Both the position numbers and the translations under genes were made by a program. This document shows positions 11,532 through 21,582 of a stretch of DNA of 64,000 nt, one piece after another. Position 1 is the stretch's first letter; every line of letters begins with the position of its first letter. Below the pieces are notes generated by a model. That model did no database searches. It was not told the origin of the DNA and was given only the letters and a program-made list of their open reading frames with translations. Source of the stretch: Nocardioides carbamazepini (GTDB lineage Bacteria; Actinomycetota; Actinomycetes; Propionibacteriales; Nocardioidaceae); NCBI RefSeq assembly GCF_024614185.1, contig NZ_JAHTLF010000016.1:186001-250000 (forward strand), written 5' to 3'.

Positions 11532-12605
11532 TCAGACGTAGCGCTCGAGGATGGTCGACTCGGCCAGTCGGCTGAGCCCTTCGCGGACACTGCGGGCCCG
11601 CAATTCGCCGACGCCTTCGACCGCCTGGAGGTCGTCGATGCCGGCCGAGAGCAGCTTCTGCAGGGTGCCGAAGTGGTCGACCAGGCCCTCCACGACGGTG
11701 GCGGGCAGGCGCGGGACCTTGGTCAGCAGGCGGTACCCGCGCGGGGCGACGGCGCCGTCGAGGTGCTCGCCGGTCCCGATGCCGAGCACCTTGGCGACCG
11801 CGGACGGATCGACCAGGTCGGTGGACGAGAGCTGCTCCAGCTTCGCCAGCAGGTCGCCGGGCTCACGGCTGCGGCGCCGGGACGGGACGTAGTCACGGAT
11901 GACCAGCGCGCGCTCGGTGTCGACGCCGGTCACCAGCTCCTCGAGCTGGAGGGCGAGCAGCCGGCCGTCGGTGCCGAGCTCGAGGACGTAGTCCTCGATC
12001 TCACGGGCGATCCGGCTGACCATCTCCAGGCGCTGGGCGACGACCGCGACGTCGCGGACCGTCACCAGGTCTTCGATCTCCAGCGCGGACAGCGTGCTGG
12101 ACACCTCGTCGAGGCGCAGCTTGTAGCGCTCCAGGGTGGCCAGGGCCTGGTTGGCGCGGGACAGGATCTGACCGGAGTCCTCGAGGACGTGACGGGTCTC
12201 CCCGACGTACGCCGCGATGATCTGCATCGACTGCGACACCGAGATCACCGGGTGGCCGGTCTGCTTGGCGACCCGGTCCGCGGTGCGGTGGCGGGTGCCG
12301 GTCTCCTCCGACGGGATCGACTGGTCGGGCATCAGGTGCACGGCGGCGCGGACGATCCGGTTGACGGTGCCGTCGACGATGATCGCGCCGTCCATCTTGG
12401 CCAGCTCACGCAGCCCGGTGGCCGTGAACGGTACGTCGAGCTCGAAGCCGCCGGTGCACAGGCTGTCGACCAGCCGGTCACGTCCGAGCACGATGAGCGC
12501 GCCCGTCCGGCCGCGGAGGATCCGTTCGAGGCCGTCGCGCAGCGGCGTGCCGGGTGCGATGGACGCGAGCGCCTCGCGGAGTCGGAGATCGGCCGACGTG
12601 ACCAC
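11532..12605 (-). CDS. disA: DNA integrity scanning diadenylate cyclase DisA
   Basis: DisA makes cyclic di-AMP from two ATP and links DNA state to signalling. The 357-residue protein has the N-terminal DAC domain with the catalytic DGA motif ([10 protein letters not shown]) and the ATP-binding RHR motif ([14 protein letters not shown]). A helical linker and a C-terminal helix-hairpin-helix region ([20 protein letters not shown]) follow. The order radA then disA on one strand is conserved across Gram-positive bacteria. A TAGGGT -10-like element lies in the 111-base gap, so disA may have its own promoter. No c-di-AMP riboswitch was recognised in the window. Confidence 0.97.
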   Translation of the reverse strand: MVTSADLRLREALASIAPGTPLRDGLERILRGRTGALIVLGRDRLVDSLCTGGFELDVPFTATGLRELAKMDGAIIVDGTVNRIVRAAVHLMPDQSIPSEETGTRHRTADRVAKQTGHPVISVSQSMQIIAAYVGETRHVLEDSGQILSRANQALATLERYKLRLDEVSSTLSALEIEDLVTVRDVAVVAQRLEMVSRIAREIEDYVLELGTDGRLLALQLEELVTGVDTERALVIRDYVPSRRRSREPGDLLAKLEQLSSTDLVDPSAVAKVLGIGTGEHLDGAVAPRGYRLLTKVPRLPATVVEGLVDHFGTLQKLLSAGIDDLQAVEGVGELRARSVREGLSRLAESTILERYV

Positions 12606-12716
12606 TGGTGGTGCTCCCTGCTCGTGTGCTGCCCGGACGGAGTCACCCTATCCGCGCAGGGCACGCCTCATGCCGGGATATTCGACCACGGCGTCGTCGA
12701 TGGTGGACGACGGGTC

Positions 12717-14147
12717 CTACTCGACCACCTCCAGCGCGTGCTTGGTCCGCTGATCGAGGTGTAGCGCCCGCAGGGCGGAGGCGACATCGGGCACCTCGAT
12801 CACCCGCATCCCGTCGACGGTCCGCTCGCTCCCGGTGCGCCGCACGCCCTGCGCCGTGCCCGGGTCGGCGGGGACCACGGCCATCGCGAAACCGAGCCGG
12901 GCGGCCTCGGCGAGTCGCTGGGGAAGGTCGCGGACCCGGCGCAGCTCGCCGGACAGCCCGATCTCGCCGAGAGCGACCACTCCGGCCGGAGGAGCACTGA
13001 CGAAGTGCGCCGAGGCGATGGCGATGGCCAGGGCGAGGTCGGCGCCGGGGTCGTTGATCCGCGCCCCGCCGACGGTGGACGCGAAGACGTCATGCTGGTG
13101 GAGCCGCAGCCCGCAGTGCTGCTGGAGAACGGCGAGGATCATCGCGAGCCGGGAGCCGTCGACGCCCGAGGTGGTGCGACGGGGGCGCTCGGCAGGAGAG
13201 AGGGTGACCAGTCCCTGAACCTCGGCCAACAGCGGCCGCCGGCCCTCCATGGAGACCGCCACACAGGTGCCGGCGACCCGGCCGTGATGGCGTTCGACGA
13301 AGATGCCGGTCGGGTCCTCGACGGTGCGGATGCCGTCGGGGCCGAGGTCGAAGCAGCCGACCTCGTCGACCGGGCCGAACCGGTTCTTGACCGCCCGCAG
13401 CATCCGGAACCGGGAGTTGCGCTCGCCCTCGAAGTGGAGGACGACGTCGACGAGGTGCTCCAGGACCCGGGGGCCGGCGATCGCGCCGTCCTTGGTCACG
13501 TGGCCGATCATCACGACGGTGACATCGCGGCTCTTCGCCATCCGCACCAGCGCCTGTGCGACCTCCTTGACCTGGGTGACGCCGCCCGGCACGCCGTCGA
13601 CGCCGGAGGCGCTGATGGTCTGCACGGAGTCGATCACCACCGTGCTCGGTCGGACCTCCTCGATGTGGGTGAGCACGGCTCCGAGATCGGTCTCTGCCGC
13701 GAGGTAGAGCTCGTCGTGGATGCCGCCCGTGCGGTCGGCGCGCAGCCGCACCTGCGCGGCCGACTCCTCGCCGGTGACGTAGAGGGTGCGCTGGCGGGCG
13801 GCGGCGGTCCGGGCGGCCACCTCGAGCAGCAGGGTCGACTTGCCGACGCCGGGCTCACCGGCGAGCAGGACGGCCGCGCCGGGCACCAGGCCGCCGCCGA
13901 GGACCCGGTCGAGCTCGGGCACCCCGGAGCGATGGTGGACGGCGTGCTCGGCGGACACCTGCCCGATCGGCACCGCGGCGTGCGTGACCGGCGCGGCCGT
14001 CGTGCGGCGCGTCGGCCCCCCCGTCGCGGCCGCCACCTCGGACACCGAGCCCCAGGCCTGACACTCGCCACAGCGCCCGACCCAGCGTGCTGTCGACCAG
14101 CCGCACTCACCGCAGCGATAGGTCGAACGTACTTTCGAACCAGCCAT
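12717..14147 (-). CDS. radA: DNA repair protein RadA
   Basis: RadA is a RecA-like ATPase that promotes branch migration during recombination and repair. The 476-residue protein starts with the C4 zinc finger (CGECGWSTARWVGRCGECQ). The RecA core has Walker A GEPGVGKST, the RadA-specific KNRFG motif (VKNRFGPVDEVG) and Walker B STVVIDSVQT. A C-terminal Lon-protease-like domain follows (HQHDVFASTVGGARINDP through LGEIGLSGELR). It lies upstream of disA on the same strand and divergently from a LacI-type regulator. Confidence 0.97.
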   Translation of the reverse strand: MAGSKVRSTYRCGECGWSTARWVGRCGECQAWGSVSEVAAATGGPTRRTTAAPVTHAAVPIGQVSAEHAVHHRSGVPELDRVLGGGLVPGAAVLLAGEPGVGKSTLLLEVAARTAAARQRTLYVTGEESAAQVRLRADRTGGIHDELYLAAETDLGAVLTHIEEVRPSTVVIDSVQTISASGVDGVPGGVTQVKEVAQALVRMAKSRDVTVVMIGHVTKDGAIAGPRVLEHLVDVVLHFEGERNSRFRMLRAVKNRFGPVDEVGCFDLGPDGIRTVEDPTGIFVERHHGRVAGTCVAVSMEGRRPLLAEVQGLVTLSPAERPRRTTSGVDGSRLAMILAVLQQHCGLRLHQHDVFASTVGGARINDPGADLALAIAIASAHFVSAPPAGVVALGEIGLSGELRRVRDLPQRLAEAARLGFAMAVVPADPGTAQGVRRTGSERTVDGMRVIEVPDVASALRALHLDQRTKHALEVVE

Positions 14148-14227
14148 GGCACGACAGTAGGACAGACGGCCGACACAAGTCCCCCGGCACGCGGCGGCTG
14201 TGGAGATCGACGTGGGAGAATCGGGCG

Positions 14228-15262
14228 GTGGACACCCCCCGACCGCCGGCCACCCTCGCTGACGTGGCTGAGCGGTCCGGCGTGTCCCGGCAGACCGTGT
14301 CCAACGCGATCAACAACCCGGACCTGCTGCGGCCCGAGACCCTCGCGCGGGTGCAGCAGGCCATCGAGCATCTCGACTACACCCCCAACCAGGCGGCGCG
14401 GCACCTGCGCACCCGCTCCTCGCACCTGGTCGGGCTGCGGCTGAGCCCGCCCCAGGAGTTCACCGCCAACATGGCGATGGACCGGTTCGTGCACGCCCTG
14501 GTGGAGGCCTCGCGCGAGGTCGGCTACCACGTTCTGCTGTTCTCGGGTGGCCGGGTGGCCGAGGGGGAGCGGCCGGATCCGCTCGGTGGCTACGACGATC
14601 TCCTCCGCTCGACCGCCGTCGACGCGTTCGTGGTGACCGACACCTACCTCGGCAACCCGCAGACGGTCGGGCTGGCCCAGCGGCGTGCGCCGTTCGTGGC
14701 GTTCGGGCGGCCGTGGGACGACGCGGCGGCGGACCATCCGTGGGTGGACGTGGACGGCGCGGCCGGGGTCGAGGCCGCTACCGAGCACCTGCGGAGCCAG
14801 GGGCACGAGCGGATCGCCTGGCTGGGCTGGCAGCCGGGCTCGCGGATCGGCGAGGACCGACGAGCCGGCTGGCACCGCGCCATGACGGCCCTCGAGCTCC
14901 CGACGGCAGGCCTGGAGGCCGCCGTCGAGGACGACGTGCTCGCCGGCGGTCGCGCGGCGGCGTCGCTGCTCGAAGCGAGCGCGCCGACGGCGTTCGTCTG
15001 CGCGTCCGACACGCTCGCGGTCGGTGTGCTCGGTGCCCTGTCCGATCGCGGCCTGCAGCCGGGCCGCGACGTCGCCGTCGTGGGGTTCGACGACTCGCAG
15101 GTCGCCCAGGTGATGGGGCTGTCCTCGGTGCGCCAGCCGCTCGAGGAGGTGGCGGTGCACCTGGTCGCGGCGCTGCGTGGGCTGCTCGCGCCCGCGCATC
15201 CCGTGACCGCCGGGGTGCTGCTCCAGCCGACGCTCCGGATCAGGGCGTCGAGCGTTCGGTAG
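14228..15262 (+). CDS. LacI-family transcriptional regulator
   Basis: The 344-residue protein has an N-terminal helix-turn-helix and hinge (ATLADVAERSGVSRQTVSNA, DYTPNQAARHLRT) and a periplasmic-binding-protein-like effector domain (from HLVGLRLSPP to ILLQPTLRIRA-type ending). The GTG at 14228 is six bases downstream of GAGAAT, so a leaderless transcript is likely. No sugar transporter or catabolic operon lies beside it: radA is divergent and a methyltransferase is convergent. Its effector and targets therefore cannot be inferred. Confidence 0.9.
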   Translation: MDTPRPPATLADVAERSGVSRQTVSNAINNPDLLRPETLARVQQAIEHLDYTPNQAARHLRTRSSHLVGLRLSPPQEFTANMAMDRFVHALVEASREVGYHVLLFSGGRVAEGERPDPLGGYDDLLRSTAVDAFVVTDTYLGNPQTVGLAQRRAPFVAFGRPWDDAAADHPWVDVDGAAGVEAATEHLRSQGHERIAWLGWQPGSRIGEDRRAGWHRAMTALELPTAGLEAAVEDDVLAGGRAAASLLEASAPTAFVCASDTLAVGVLGALSDRGLQPGRDVAVVGFDDSQVAQVMGLSSVRQPLEEVAVHLVAALRGLLAPAHPVTAGVLLQPTLRIRASSVR

Positions 15263-15375
15263 CGGGCCGCCGTCGGCCGGCAGCGTGGCGCCCGCGCGCA
15301 GCGCATCGACGGCAAGCGTGGGCCCGAAGGGTCTGCGCGCCGCCGTTGATCGGCGACACGCTCGGCCCAAGTGGT

Positions 15376-16077
15376 TCAGAAGGTCTTGGACCAGAGGTTG
15401 ACCGCGTAGTCGACCTCCAGCCCCTGGTGCTCGCGCAGGATCTCCTCGGCGACCTCGCGCGTGAACTCGATCCGTACGACGGCCTCCAGGTCCGCGCGAG
15501 ACGCGAACCGCCAGCCCATGTCGACCCGGTCGAGGGTCCAGCCGCGCACACTCCAGAACCGCTCGGTGTCCGTCGGCGGGTCGAGGTGCGGATAGCCACG
15601 GCGGAACCAGCCGCCGAACGTGGAGCGCGAGCCGTCGTTGTCGATGATCAGCGCGACGCCGCCGCGACGTACGACGCGGTCCAGCTCGACCAGCCCGGGC
15701 TCGCTGCCGCGCCCGAAGAAGTAGGCCCAGCGGGCGTGCACCACGTCGACGGACGCGTCGGGCAGGGGGATCTCCTGGGCCGTGCCGCGGAGCACCTCGG
15801 CATGGGCGACGCCGCGGGTGCGCAACCGGCGCCCGGCGAGCTTCGCGAGGCCGGCATGCGGCTCGACACCGATCACGCGCGCCGCGGTCTCGGCGAACCG
15901 GGGGAGGTGGAAGCCGGTTCCGCAGCCCAGGTCGAGCACGACCCGGTCGTCCCAGGTGGCGCGCCCGCGCATCGCCGCCCAGAGGCGGCCGTCGGGGTCG
16001 GCCGCGCGGTTCTCGAGCTCGTAGGTCGCCGTGTGGTTCCAGATGTTGGGGCTCGGAATCGTGCCCCGGGGCTGCAT
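15376..16077 (-). CDS. Class I SAM-dependent methyltransferase
   Basis: The 233-residue protein has a Rossmann methyltransferase core: motif I VVLDLGCGTGFHLPRFAE, the acidic residue in VIGVEPHAG, and motif-IV-like ASVDVVHARWAYFFG. The substrate is not identifiable; the UbiE/BioC-like core and the aromatic-rich C-terminal half suggest a small molecule. The ATG at 16077 was chosen because the N terminus MQPRGTIPSPNIWNH reads as a natural family start. It sits 8 bases downstream of the glyoxalase-like gene on the same strand, so the two likely form a small operon. Confidence 0.85.
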   Translation of the reverse strand: MQPRGTIPSPNIWNHTATYELENRAADPDGRLWAAMRGRATWDDRVVLDLGCGTGFHLPRFAETAARVIGVEPHAGLAKLAGRRLRTRGVAHAEVLRGTAQEIPLPDASVDVVHARWAYFFGRGSEPGLVELDRVVRRGGVALIIDNDGSRSTFGGWFRRGYPHLDPPTDTERFWSVRGWTLDRVDMGWRFASRADLEAVVRIEFTREVAEEILREHQGLEVDYAVNLWSKTF

Positions 16078-16085
16078 CGGCAGGG

Positions 16086-16724
16086 TCAGATGCGGACGAC
16101 GCCGCTCGGCGTGAGCACCTGGGCGGCGAGGATGCCGGGGGTGCCGTGCGGGGCGACCCACTCGACCTTCACGTCCTCCAGCGGCGCCTCGACCGTCTCG
16201 CCGAGCCACTCGCTGACCCGCTGCGGGTCGCCGGCGATCTCGATGCCCGCCAGCGACACGGTGCCGTCGGCGCCCGTCGAGGGGTGCAGGTCGGTCGGGA
16301 TGTCCCACTGCAGGAAGAACGGGAGCTGCGGGTCGGCGATGAGGCCGTTGATGCCGATCTGCTTCCAGCGCAGCTCGGTGCCGTCGGGACGGTGCCGCGA
16401 CCCTGGCACGGCCGAGCGGCCGAGGCGCTCCTCGACGACCGCGATGTCCGGGACCGCGACGGCCCAGCCGAGCCACCCGCCGCCGAGGCCAGAGCGGGCC
16501 TTCACTGCCTGGCCGAAGGGCGCCTTGTCGGATGCCGGGTGATCCAGCGCCTCGACGACCTCGAGGTAGGTGCCGTCGGTCAGGGGGAGGATCATGTTGC
16601 GGGTGCCGAAGCGCGGGTGGATGCCGCCGTCGACGAACTCACGCCCGATCGCTGCACCCAGGCGAGCTGCCGTGCTCGCAAGTCCGTCGGGGCCGGCGGC
16701 ATAGGAGAGATGATCCAGGCGCAT
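16086..16724 (-). CDS. VOC-superfamily (glyoxalase-like domain) protein
   Basis: The 212-residue protein starts MRLDHLSYAAGPDGLASTAA, typical of the glyoxalase-like domain with paired beta-alpha-beta-beta-beta modules. GTRNMILPLTDGTYLEVVEA is the first core and the second half repeats the pattern. Members of this group often have unknown substrates. I chose the ATG at 16724 because a CAGAAT -10-like element ends 7 bases upstream, consistent with a leaderless start; the ATGs at 16733 and 16742 are alternatives. A methyltransferase gene follows after 8 bases. Confidence 0.82.
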   Translation of the reverse strand: MRLDHLSYAAGPDGLASTAARLGAAIGREFVDGGIHPRFGTRNMILPLTDGTYLEVVEALDHPASDKAPFGQAVKARSGLGGGWLGWAVAVPDIAVVEERLGRSAVPGSRHRPDGTELRWKQIGINGLIADPQLPFFLQWDIPTDLHPSTGADGTVSLAGIEIAGDPQRVSEWLGETVEAPLEDVKVEWVAPHGTPGILAAQVLTPSGVVRI

Positions 16725-16838
16725 GCCAGACATTCTGAGCATGCCGGGAGTGGTCCGACGAATCGGGGTCCCTGTCTCTTGACGTCGAGAGGTGGGGCGT
16801 CAGGGTCCGGATGGCCGGTTGCCTACCGTGGTGAAGCG

Positions 16839-17600
16839 TCAGCGGGGGTCGGCGGGGTGCAGGGCCAAGGCCGATCGGGAGCGCAGGTGCGCCTCGCAGC
16901 GGCGCACCAGCTCGTCGTACGCCTCCTGCCCCATGAGCGCCACCAGCTCGGGCTCGTTGGTGACGTAGACCGGCTCGACGCCGACGTGGGCCTCGGTGTT
17001 GCCGGAGCAGTACCAGTCGAGGTCGTGGCCGCCCGGGCCCCAGCCGCGGCGGTCGTACTCGGTGATGGTGACCTCGACGTACGACGTGCCGTCCATCCGC
17101 TCGATCTCGCGGAAGGTACGCCGGATGGGGAGCTGCCAGCACACGTCCGGCTTGGTCTCCAGCGGGTTGCGCCCGAGCTCGAGCGCCAGCCCGTGCAGCG
17201 CGCAGCCGGCGCCGCCGGCGAAGCCCGGCCGGTTGGAGAAGACGCACGAGCGCTGGCCGTCGACCTCGTGCATGCGGGTCTTCCGCTCGCCGTCCTCGTC
17301 CTTCTCGACCCAGTCCTTGCGCTTGACCGGCCGGCCGGGGTGGGACTGCCAGTGCTCCGGCGTCAGCTGGTCGACGAAGGTCTTGACGCGCTTCTCGTCC
17401 TCCTTGTCGGCGAAGTGCGCGCCGAGCGTGCAGCAGCCGACGTCAGGGGAGTCGGCGTAGATGCCGGCGCAGCCGCTGCCGAAGATGCAGGTGAAGGACG
17501 ACGTGAGCCAGGTGAGGTCGCACTTGAGGACCTCGGTCTCGTCGGCCGGGTTGGTGAACTCCACCCACGCACGGGGGAAGTCGAGTGGGACCTCGGGCAC
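16839..17600 (-). CDS. Cys-rich protein, possible metal-binding, DUF3109/YkgJ-like
   Basis: The 253-residue protein is unusually rich in Cys: [50 protein letters not shown] and WYCSGN. The phrases [20 protein letters not shown] and CWQLPIRR resemble the DUF3109/YkgJ group, thought to bind an Fe-S cluster or zinc, but I cannot confirm the family. The GTG start at 17600 is preceded by TAGTGT 7 bases away, matching leaderless starts elsewhere. It is divergent from ppx, whose start also looks leaderless, so the two promoters are nearly back to back within 59 bases. Confidence 0.8.
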   Translation of the reverse strand: MPEVPLDFPRAWVEFTNPADETEVLKCDLTWLTSSFTCIFGSGCAGIYADSPDVGCCTLGAHFADKEDEKRVKTFVDQLTPEHWQSHPGRPVKRKDWVEKDEDGERKTRMHEVDGQRSCVFSNRPGFAGGAGCALHGLALELGRNPLETKPDVCWQLPIRRTFREIERMDGTSYVEVTITEYDRRGWGPGGHDLDWYCSGNTEAHVGVEPVYVTNEPELVALMGQEAYDELVRRCEAHLRSRSALALHPADPR

Positions 17601-17659
17601 TCACCCCACACTAGTGGTCGCGTGGTCGTTTGCACGCCTGCGGCTAGTACCGTGGACGT

Positions 17660-18598
17660 ATGCGTCTGGGTGTGCTCGACATCGGCTCGAACACCGGCCA
17701 CCTCCTGGTGGTCGACGCCCATGGCGGTGCGGCCCCGCTGCCGGCGTACTCCTACAAGGAGCCGCTGCGCCTCGCCGAGCACCTCGACGCGAACGGCGAC
17801 GTGTCGCCGACCGGTGTCGAGGCCCTGACCGCCTTCACCGCGCAGGCGCTGGTCGTGGCGGAGGAGAAGGGCTGCGAGGAGATGCTCCCCTTCGCCACCT
17901 CGGCGGTCCGCGACGCGGGCAACTCCGAGGCGGTGCTGGCCCACGTGGAGGCCCAGACGGGCGTGCGGATCGCGGTGCTGCCGGGCGAGGACGAGGCGCG
18001 GTTGACCTTCCTCGCCGTACGGCGCTGGTTCGGCTGGTCCGCGGGCCGGCTCGCCGTGTTCGACATCGGTGGCGGCTCGCTGGAGATCGCTGCCGGGTCC
18101 GACGAGCGCCCCGACGTCGCCTGGTCGCTTCCGCTGGGTGCCGCGCGGCTGGCCAGAGCGGAGTTCGCTGCGCGGCCCGACGAGGACCAGCTGCGTCAGA
18201 TCCGGCGCCGGATCCGTGCCGACATCGCCCGCGACGCGGGCCACCTGCTGCGCGCCGGTACGCCGCACCGCGCGTCGGCGACATCGAAGACCTTCCGCTC
18301 CCTGGCCCGGATCTGCGGTGCGGCGCCCTCGGGCGACGGGCCGCTGGTCCCGCGCACGCTGCCGCTGGGCGAGCTGCGCCAGTGGATCCCCAAGCTGGTC
18401 GCGATGACGCCGGAGGAGATGGCGGCGCTGCCGGGGGTGTCCTCGGACCGGGCGCACCAGATCGTGCCGGGTGCGCTGGTCGCCGAGGCGTGCATGGACA
18501 TCTTCGACCTGTCCGAGCTGGAGATCTGCCCGTGGGCCCTGCGTGAGGGCGTGATCCTCGAGCGGATCGACAAGCTGAGCGTCAACGACCCGTCATGA
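17660..18598 (+). CDS. Ppx/GppA-family exopolyphosphatase
   Basis: The family hydrolyses terminal phosphates of polyphosphate and/or pppGpp. The 312-residue protein has only the two ASKHA domains, with phosphate-binding loops [15 protein letters not shown] and [13 protein letters not shown], the Glu in [12 protein letters not shown], and no C-terminal HD domain. This is the size of mycobacterial Rv0496 (PPX1). The ATG follows TACCGT by six bases (leaderless). It overlaps the TIM-barrel isomerase gene (ATGA), an order shared with Mycobacterium. Exopolyphosphatase activity is the likelier role, but pppGpp hydrolysis cannot be excluded. Confidence 0.9.
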   Translation: MRLGVLDIGSNTGHLLVVDAHGGAAPLPAYSYKEPLRLAEHLDANGDVSPTGVEALTAFTAQALVVAEEKGCEEMLPFATSAVRDAGNSEAVLAHVEAQTGVRIAVLPGEDEARLTFLAVRRWFGWSAGRLAVFDIGGGSLEIAAGSDERPDVAWSLPLGAARLARAEFAARPDEDQLRQIRRRIRADIARDAGHLLRAGTPHRASATSKTFRSLARICGAAPSGDGPLVPRTLPLGELRQWIPKLVAMTPEEMAALPGVSSDRAHQIVPGALVAEACMDIFDLSELEICPWALREGVILERIDKLSVNDPS

Positions 18599-19419
18599 CG
18601 ACCGGCGCTCCGGGGCGTCCCCGGATCGGGCTCTCCACGAGCTCGGTCTACCCGGAGTCGACGGCCCATGCCTTCACGTACGCCGCCGCGGTGGGCTATG
18701 AGGCGGTCGAGGTGATGGTCGGCATCGACGCCCTCTCCCAGCAGGTGGATGCCGTCCGGCAGCTGTCCGAGCACCACGAGATCCCGATCAGCGCCATCCA
18801 CGCGCCCTGCCTGCTGTTCACCCAGCGGGTCTGGGGCGTCGAGCCGTGGGGCAAGCTCGAGCGCTCCGCCGCGATGGCACGGGCCGTGGGCGCCGAGGTG
18901 GTCGTGGTGCACCCGCCGTTCCGCTGGCAGCGGGAGTACGCCCGCGACTTCGTCAACGGGATCGCCGCGCTGGAGGAGTCGTCGGGGATCGCGTTCGCGG
19001 TGGAGAACATGTACCCGTGGCGCGCCTCCCGCCGCCGGATGGAGATGTACCTGCCCGGCTGGGATCCCTCCGAGGAGCCCTACGCGAACACCACGATCGA
19101 CCTGTCCCACGCGGCGATCGCCCAGTCCGACCCGGTCGCGATGGCCGAGCGGCTCGGCCCGCGGCTGCGGCACGTCCACCTGACCGACGGCACCGACTCC
19201 GCGAAGGACGAGCACCTCGTGCCGGGACGCGGCACGACGGGTGCCGACGCGTTCCTGCGGCAGCTGGCGGCCACCGGCTTCGCGGGCGAGGTCGTGCTGG
19301 AGATCAACACCCGGCGCTGCACGACGCGCGAGGAGCGGGAGGCCGACCTGCGGGAGTCCCTGGAGTTCGCGATCGAGCACCTCGCCGTCGTACCCGCCGA
19401 CGCCGGGGACGGCGCGTGA
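18595..19419 (+). CDS. Sugar phosphate isomerase/epimerase-like TIM-barrel protein
   Basis: The 274-residue AP-endonuclease-2-type TIM barrel has [20 protein letters not shown] at the start, [40 protein letters not shown] and RHVHLTDG. The His, Glu and Asp residues in these strands form the usual divalent-metal site. The substrate is unknown; Rv0498 in Mycobacterium is the positional equivalent and is also uncharacterised. It overlaps ppx upstream (ATGA) and the TetR gene downstream (GTGA), so all three could be one transcript. Confidence 0.88.
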   Translation: MTTGAPGRPRIGLSTSSVYPESTAHAFTYAAAVGYEAVEVMVGIDALSQQVDAVRQLSEHHEIPISAIHAPCLLFTQRVWGVEPWGKLERSAAMARAVGAEVVVVHPPFRWQREYARDFVNGIAALEESSGIAFAVENMYPWRASRRRMEMYLPGWDPSEEPYANTTIDLSHAAIAQSDPVAMAERLGPRLRHVHLTDGTDSAKDEHLVPGRGTTGADAFLRQLAATGFAGEVVLEINTRRCTTREEREADLRESLEFAIEHLAVVPADAGDGA

Positions 19420-20006
19420 CCTCGTCGGTCCGGGGCCGGCGCCGCGGCAGCCCGGACACCCGCGCCGCCATCCTGGCGGCGGCCCGGGCCCGGTTCGCCG
19501 AGGCGGGCTTCGCCGGTACGACGATCCGCGGCGTCGCCGGCGCCGCGGGCGTGGACCCGGCGCTGGTGCACCACTACTTCGGCTCGAAGGACGACCTGTT
19601 CGTGGCCGCGCTCGAGCTCCCGGTGGATCCGCGGGCGGTGCTGGCCGACCGGGTCGCGGGTCCGCTCGAGGGGGCGGGCGAGCGGCTGCTCCGGGCGCTC
19701 CTGTCGGTGTGGGACGACCCCGCGGTGCGACCGGCACTGCTGGCGATGGTGCGCCGGCTGATCGAGCCCGGCGGCGACGCGCTGTTCCGCGAGGGCTTCC
19801 TCCCCGTGGTCCTGGTGCCGCTGGGCTCGGCGCTGGGCGTCGACGCGCCGGAGCGGCGGATGCAGCTGGTCGCGAGCCAGGTGATCGGCGTGATCGTGCT
19901 GCGCTACGTCGTCCGCGCCGAGGTGATCGTCGCGATGGACGCCGACGCGCTGGTGGCGGCGTACGCGCCGGTGCTGGACGGCTTCCTCGCGGGCCCCTTG
20001 CGCTGA
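19416..20006 (+). CDS. TetR-family transcriptional regulator
   Basis: The 196-residue protein has an N-terminal TetR helix-turn-helix (AAILAAARARFAEAGFAGTT, then VDPALVHHYFGSKDDLF) and a helical ligand-binding domain. The GTG start lies in a GTGA overlap with the isomerase stop. An ABC efflux pair follows after 27 bases, so it most likely represses that pair. The short AT-rich gap (around 20015-20033, containing ATTATT) could hold an operator, although no clear dyad is visible. The likely ligand is a drug-like hydrophobic compound, by analogy only. Confidence 0.9.
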   Translation: MTSSVRGRRRGSPDTRAAILAAARARFAEAGFAGTTIRGVAGAAGVDPALVHHYFGSKDDLFVAALELPVDPRAVLADRVAGPLEGAGERLLRALLSVWDDPAVRPALLAMVRRLIEPGGDALFREGFLPVVLVPLGSALGVDAPERRMQLVASQVIGVIVLRYVVRAEVIVAMDADALVAAYAPVLDGFLAGPLR

Positions 20007-20033
20007 GGTCGCGCCAGGCGCATTATTCAACAC

Positions 20034-20750
20034 ATGATGAATTCGGTCGTGGCGATCGAGGGGCTCCGCGTCGTGAGGGGCGGCCGGCCGGTGCTCGACG
20101 GTCTCGATGTCGCGATCGGTCCGGGCGTGACCGGGCTGCTCGGGCCGTCCGGGTGCGGCAAGTCCACGCTGCTGCGCAGCATCGTCGGCGTACAGCGGGT
20201 CGCGGCCGGCGCCGTGACGGTGCTCGGTGAGCCGGCGGGCAGCCGGCCGCTGCGCGAGCGGGTCGGCTACCAGACCCAGTCCGCGAGCATGTACGACGAC
20301 CTGACGGTCCTCGAGAACCTCCGCTTCTTCGCCCGGGTGCTGGGCCTGCCGCCTCCCGCGGCCGAGGAGGCCCTGGCGGCGGTGGATCTGGGTGGTCACC
20401 GTGACGGGGTGGTCGGGCGGCTCAGCGGCGGCCAGCGCTCGCGGGTCGGGCTCGCCGTCGCCCTGCTGGGGGCCCCGGACCTGCTGGTGCTGGACGAGCC
20501 GACCGTCGGCCTCGACCCGGTGCTGCGGCGTGACCTGTGGGCGCTCTTCCACCGGATCGCCGACGCCGGCACCGCCGTCCTGGTGTCGAGCCACGTGATG
20601 GACGAGGCGGAGCGCTGCGACGCGCTGCTGCTCATGCGGGCGGGCCGGATCATCGCCCACGGCACGCCGGCCGAGATCAAGGAGTCGCAGGGGGCGGCCG
20701 ACATCGAGTCGGCCTTCCTTGCCCTCGTCGAGCAGGGGGACGCGGCATGA
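20034..20750 (+). CDS. ABC transporter ATP-binding protein (drug-efflux type)
   Basis: The 238-residue ATPase has Walker A GPSGCGKSTLL, the Q-loop QTQSASMYDDLTV, ABC signature LSGGQRSRVGLA, Walker B LLVLDEPTVGLDP and the H-loop His in VLVSSHVMDEAERC. The short form and partner permease fit the ABC-2 (DrrA-like) exporters. It overlaps the permease (ATGA). A start at the second ATG (20037) is equally possible. Confidence 0.94.
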   Translation: MMNSVVAIEGLRVVRGGRPVLDGLDVAIGPGVTGLLGPSGCGKSTLLRSIVGVQRVAAGAVTVLGEPAGSRPLRERVGYQTQSASMYDDLTVLENLRFFARVLGLPPPAAEEALAAVDLGGHRDGVVGRLSGGQRSRVGLAVALLGAPDLLVLDEPTVGLDPVLRRDLWALFHRIADAGTAVLVSSHVMDEAERCDALLLMRAGRIIAHGTPAEIKESQGAADIESAFLALVEQGDAA

Positions 20751-21481
20751 CGCCCCGGGTCACCGTGGCGATCGCCGTCCGCGTTCTCACCCAGCTGCGT
20801 CGCGACCACCGCACGCTGGCGATGCTGCTCGTGCTGCCCTGCCTGCTGCAGGCGCTGCTGTGGTGGATCTTCCAGGACACCCCGCTGGTCTTCGACCGGA
20901 TCGGACCGGCCCTGCTGGCGATCTTCCCGTTCTTCGTGATGTTCCTCGTCACCAGCATCACCACGCTCCGCGAGCGCTCCGGAGGCACCCTGGAGCGGCT
21001 CTTCACCATGCCGATGGGCCGCCTCGACTTCCTCGGCGGCTACGCCCTCGCGTTCGGCGCGGTCGCCGCGGTGCAGGCCGCGCTCGCGGCCGGGGTCGCG
21101 ATCGGGCTGCTCGACCTCGACCTGCGCGGCCCGGACGTGCTGCTGGTGGTGGTCGGTGTCGCCGACGCGGTGCTCGGCACGGCCCTCGGACTGTTCGTCT
21201 CTGCGTTCGCCCGGACCGAGTTCCAGGCGGTGCAGTTCCTGCCGGCCGTGGTCGTGCCGCAGATCCTGCTCTGCGGGCTGATCGTGCCGCGCGACCGGCT
21301 GCCGCAGGTGCTCGAGGCGGTGGCGAACGTGCTGCCGCTGACCTGGGCGGTCGACGCGATGGAGCACCTGGCGACCACGACCCGCACCGGCGAGGTCTGG
21401 CGCGACGTCGGCATCGTGGTGGCCTTCGCCCTGGCGGCGCTCGCCCTCGGGGCCGCGACGCTCCGGCGCCGTACCGACTGA
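20747..21481 (+). CDS. ABC-2 type transporter permease
   Basis: The 244-residue membrane protein has about six transmembrane helices, starting near LAMLLVLPCLLQALLWW. The ABC-2 family features LRERSGGTLERLFTMPMGR and the C-terminal region LPLTWAVDAMEHL are clear. It is the membrane partner of the preceding ATPase. Together they form an exporter of the DrrAB/NodIJ class under the upstream TetR regulator. The substrate is unknown. Confidence 0.92.
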   Translation: MTPRVTVAIAVRVLTQLRRDHRTLAMLLVLPCLLQALLWWIFQDTPLVFDRIGPALLAIFPFFVMFLVTSITTLRERSGGTLERLFTMPMGRLDFLGGYALAFGAVAAVQAALAAGVAIGLLDLDLRGPDVLLVVVGVADAVLGTALGLFVSAFARTEFQAVQFLPAVVVPQILLCGLIVPRDRLPQVLEAVANVLPLTWAVDAMEHLATTTRTGEVWRDVGIVVAFALAALALGAATLRRRTD

Positions 21482-21509
21482 TCCGAGCCGTCGAGAGCCC
21501 CGTGTGACG

Positions 21510-21542
21510 AGGACGCGCTCGGCCGGAGTGGCGCAGCGTCCT
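21510..21542 (+). terminator. Weak hairpin between ABC permease and proC
   Basis: AGGACGC at 21510-21516 pairs perfectly with GCGTCCT at 21536-21542 around a 19-base loop. It sits 28 bases after the permease stop and could terminate the efflux operon. The short stem and long loop make this a tentative call. Confidence 0.35.
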
Positions 21543-21582
21543 GCCGACCTGAGACTCTTCCTCACGTCGTTGGTCTCCAGAA

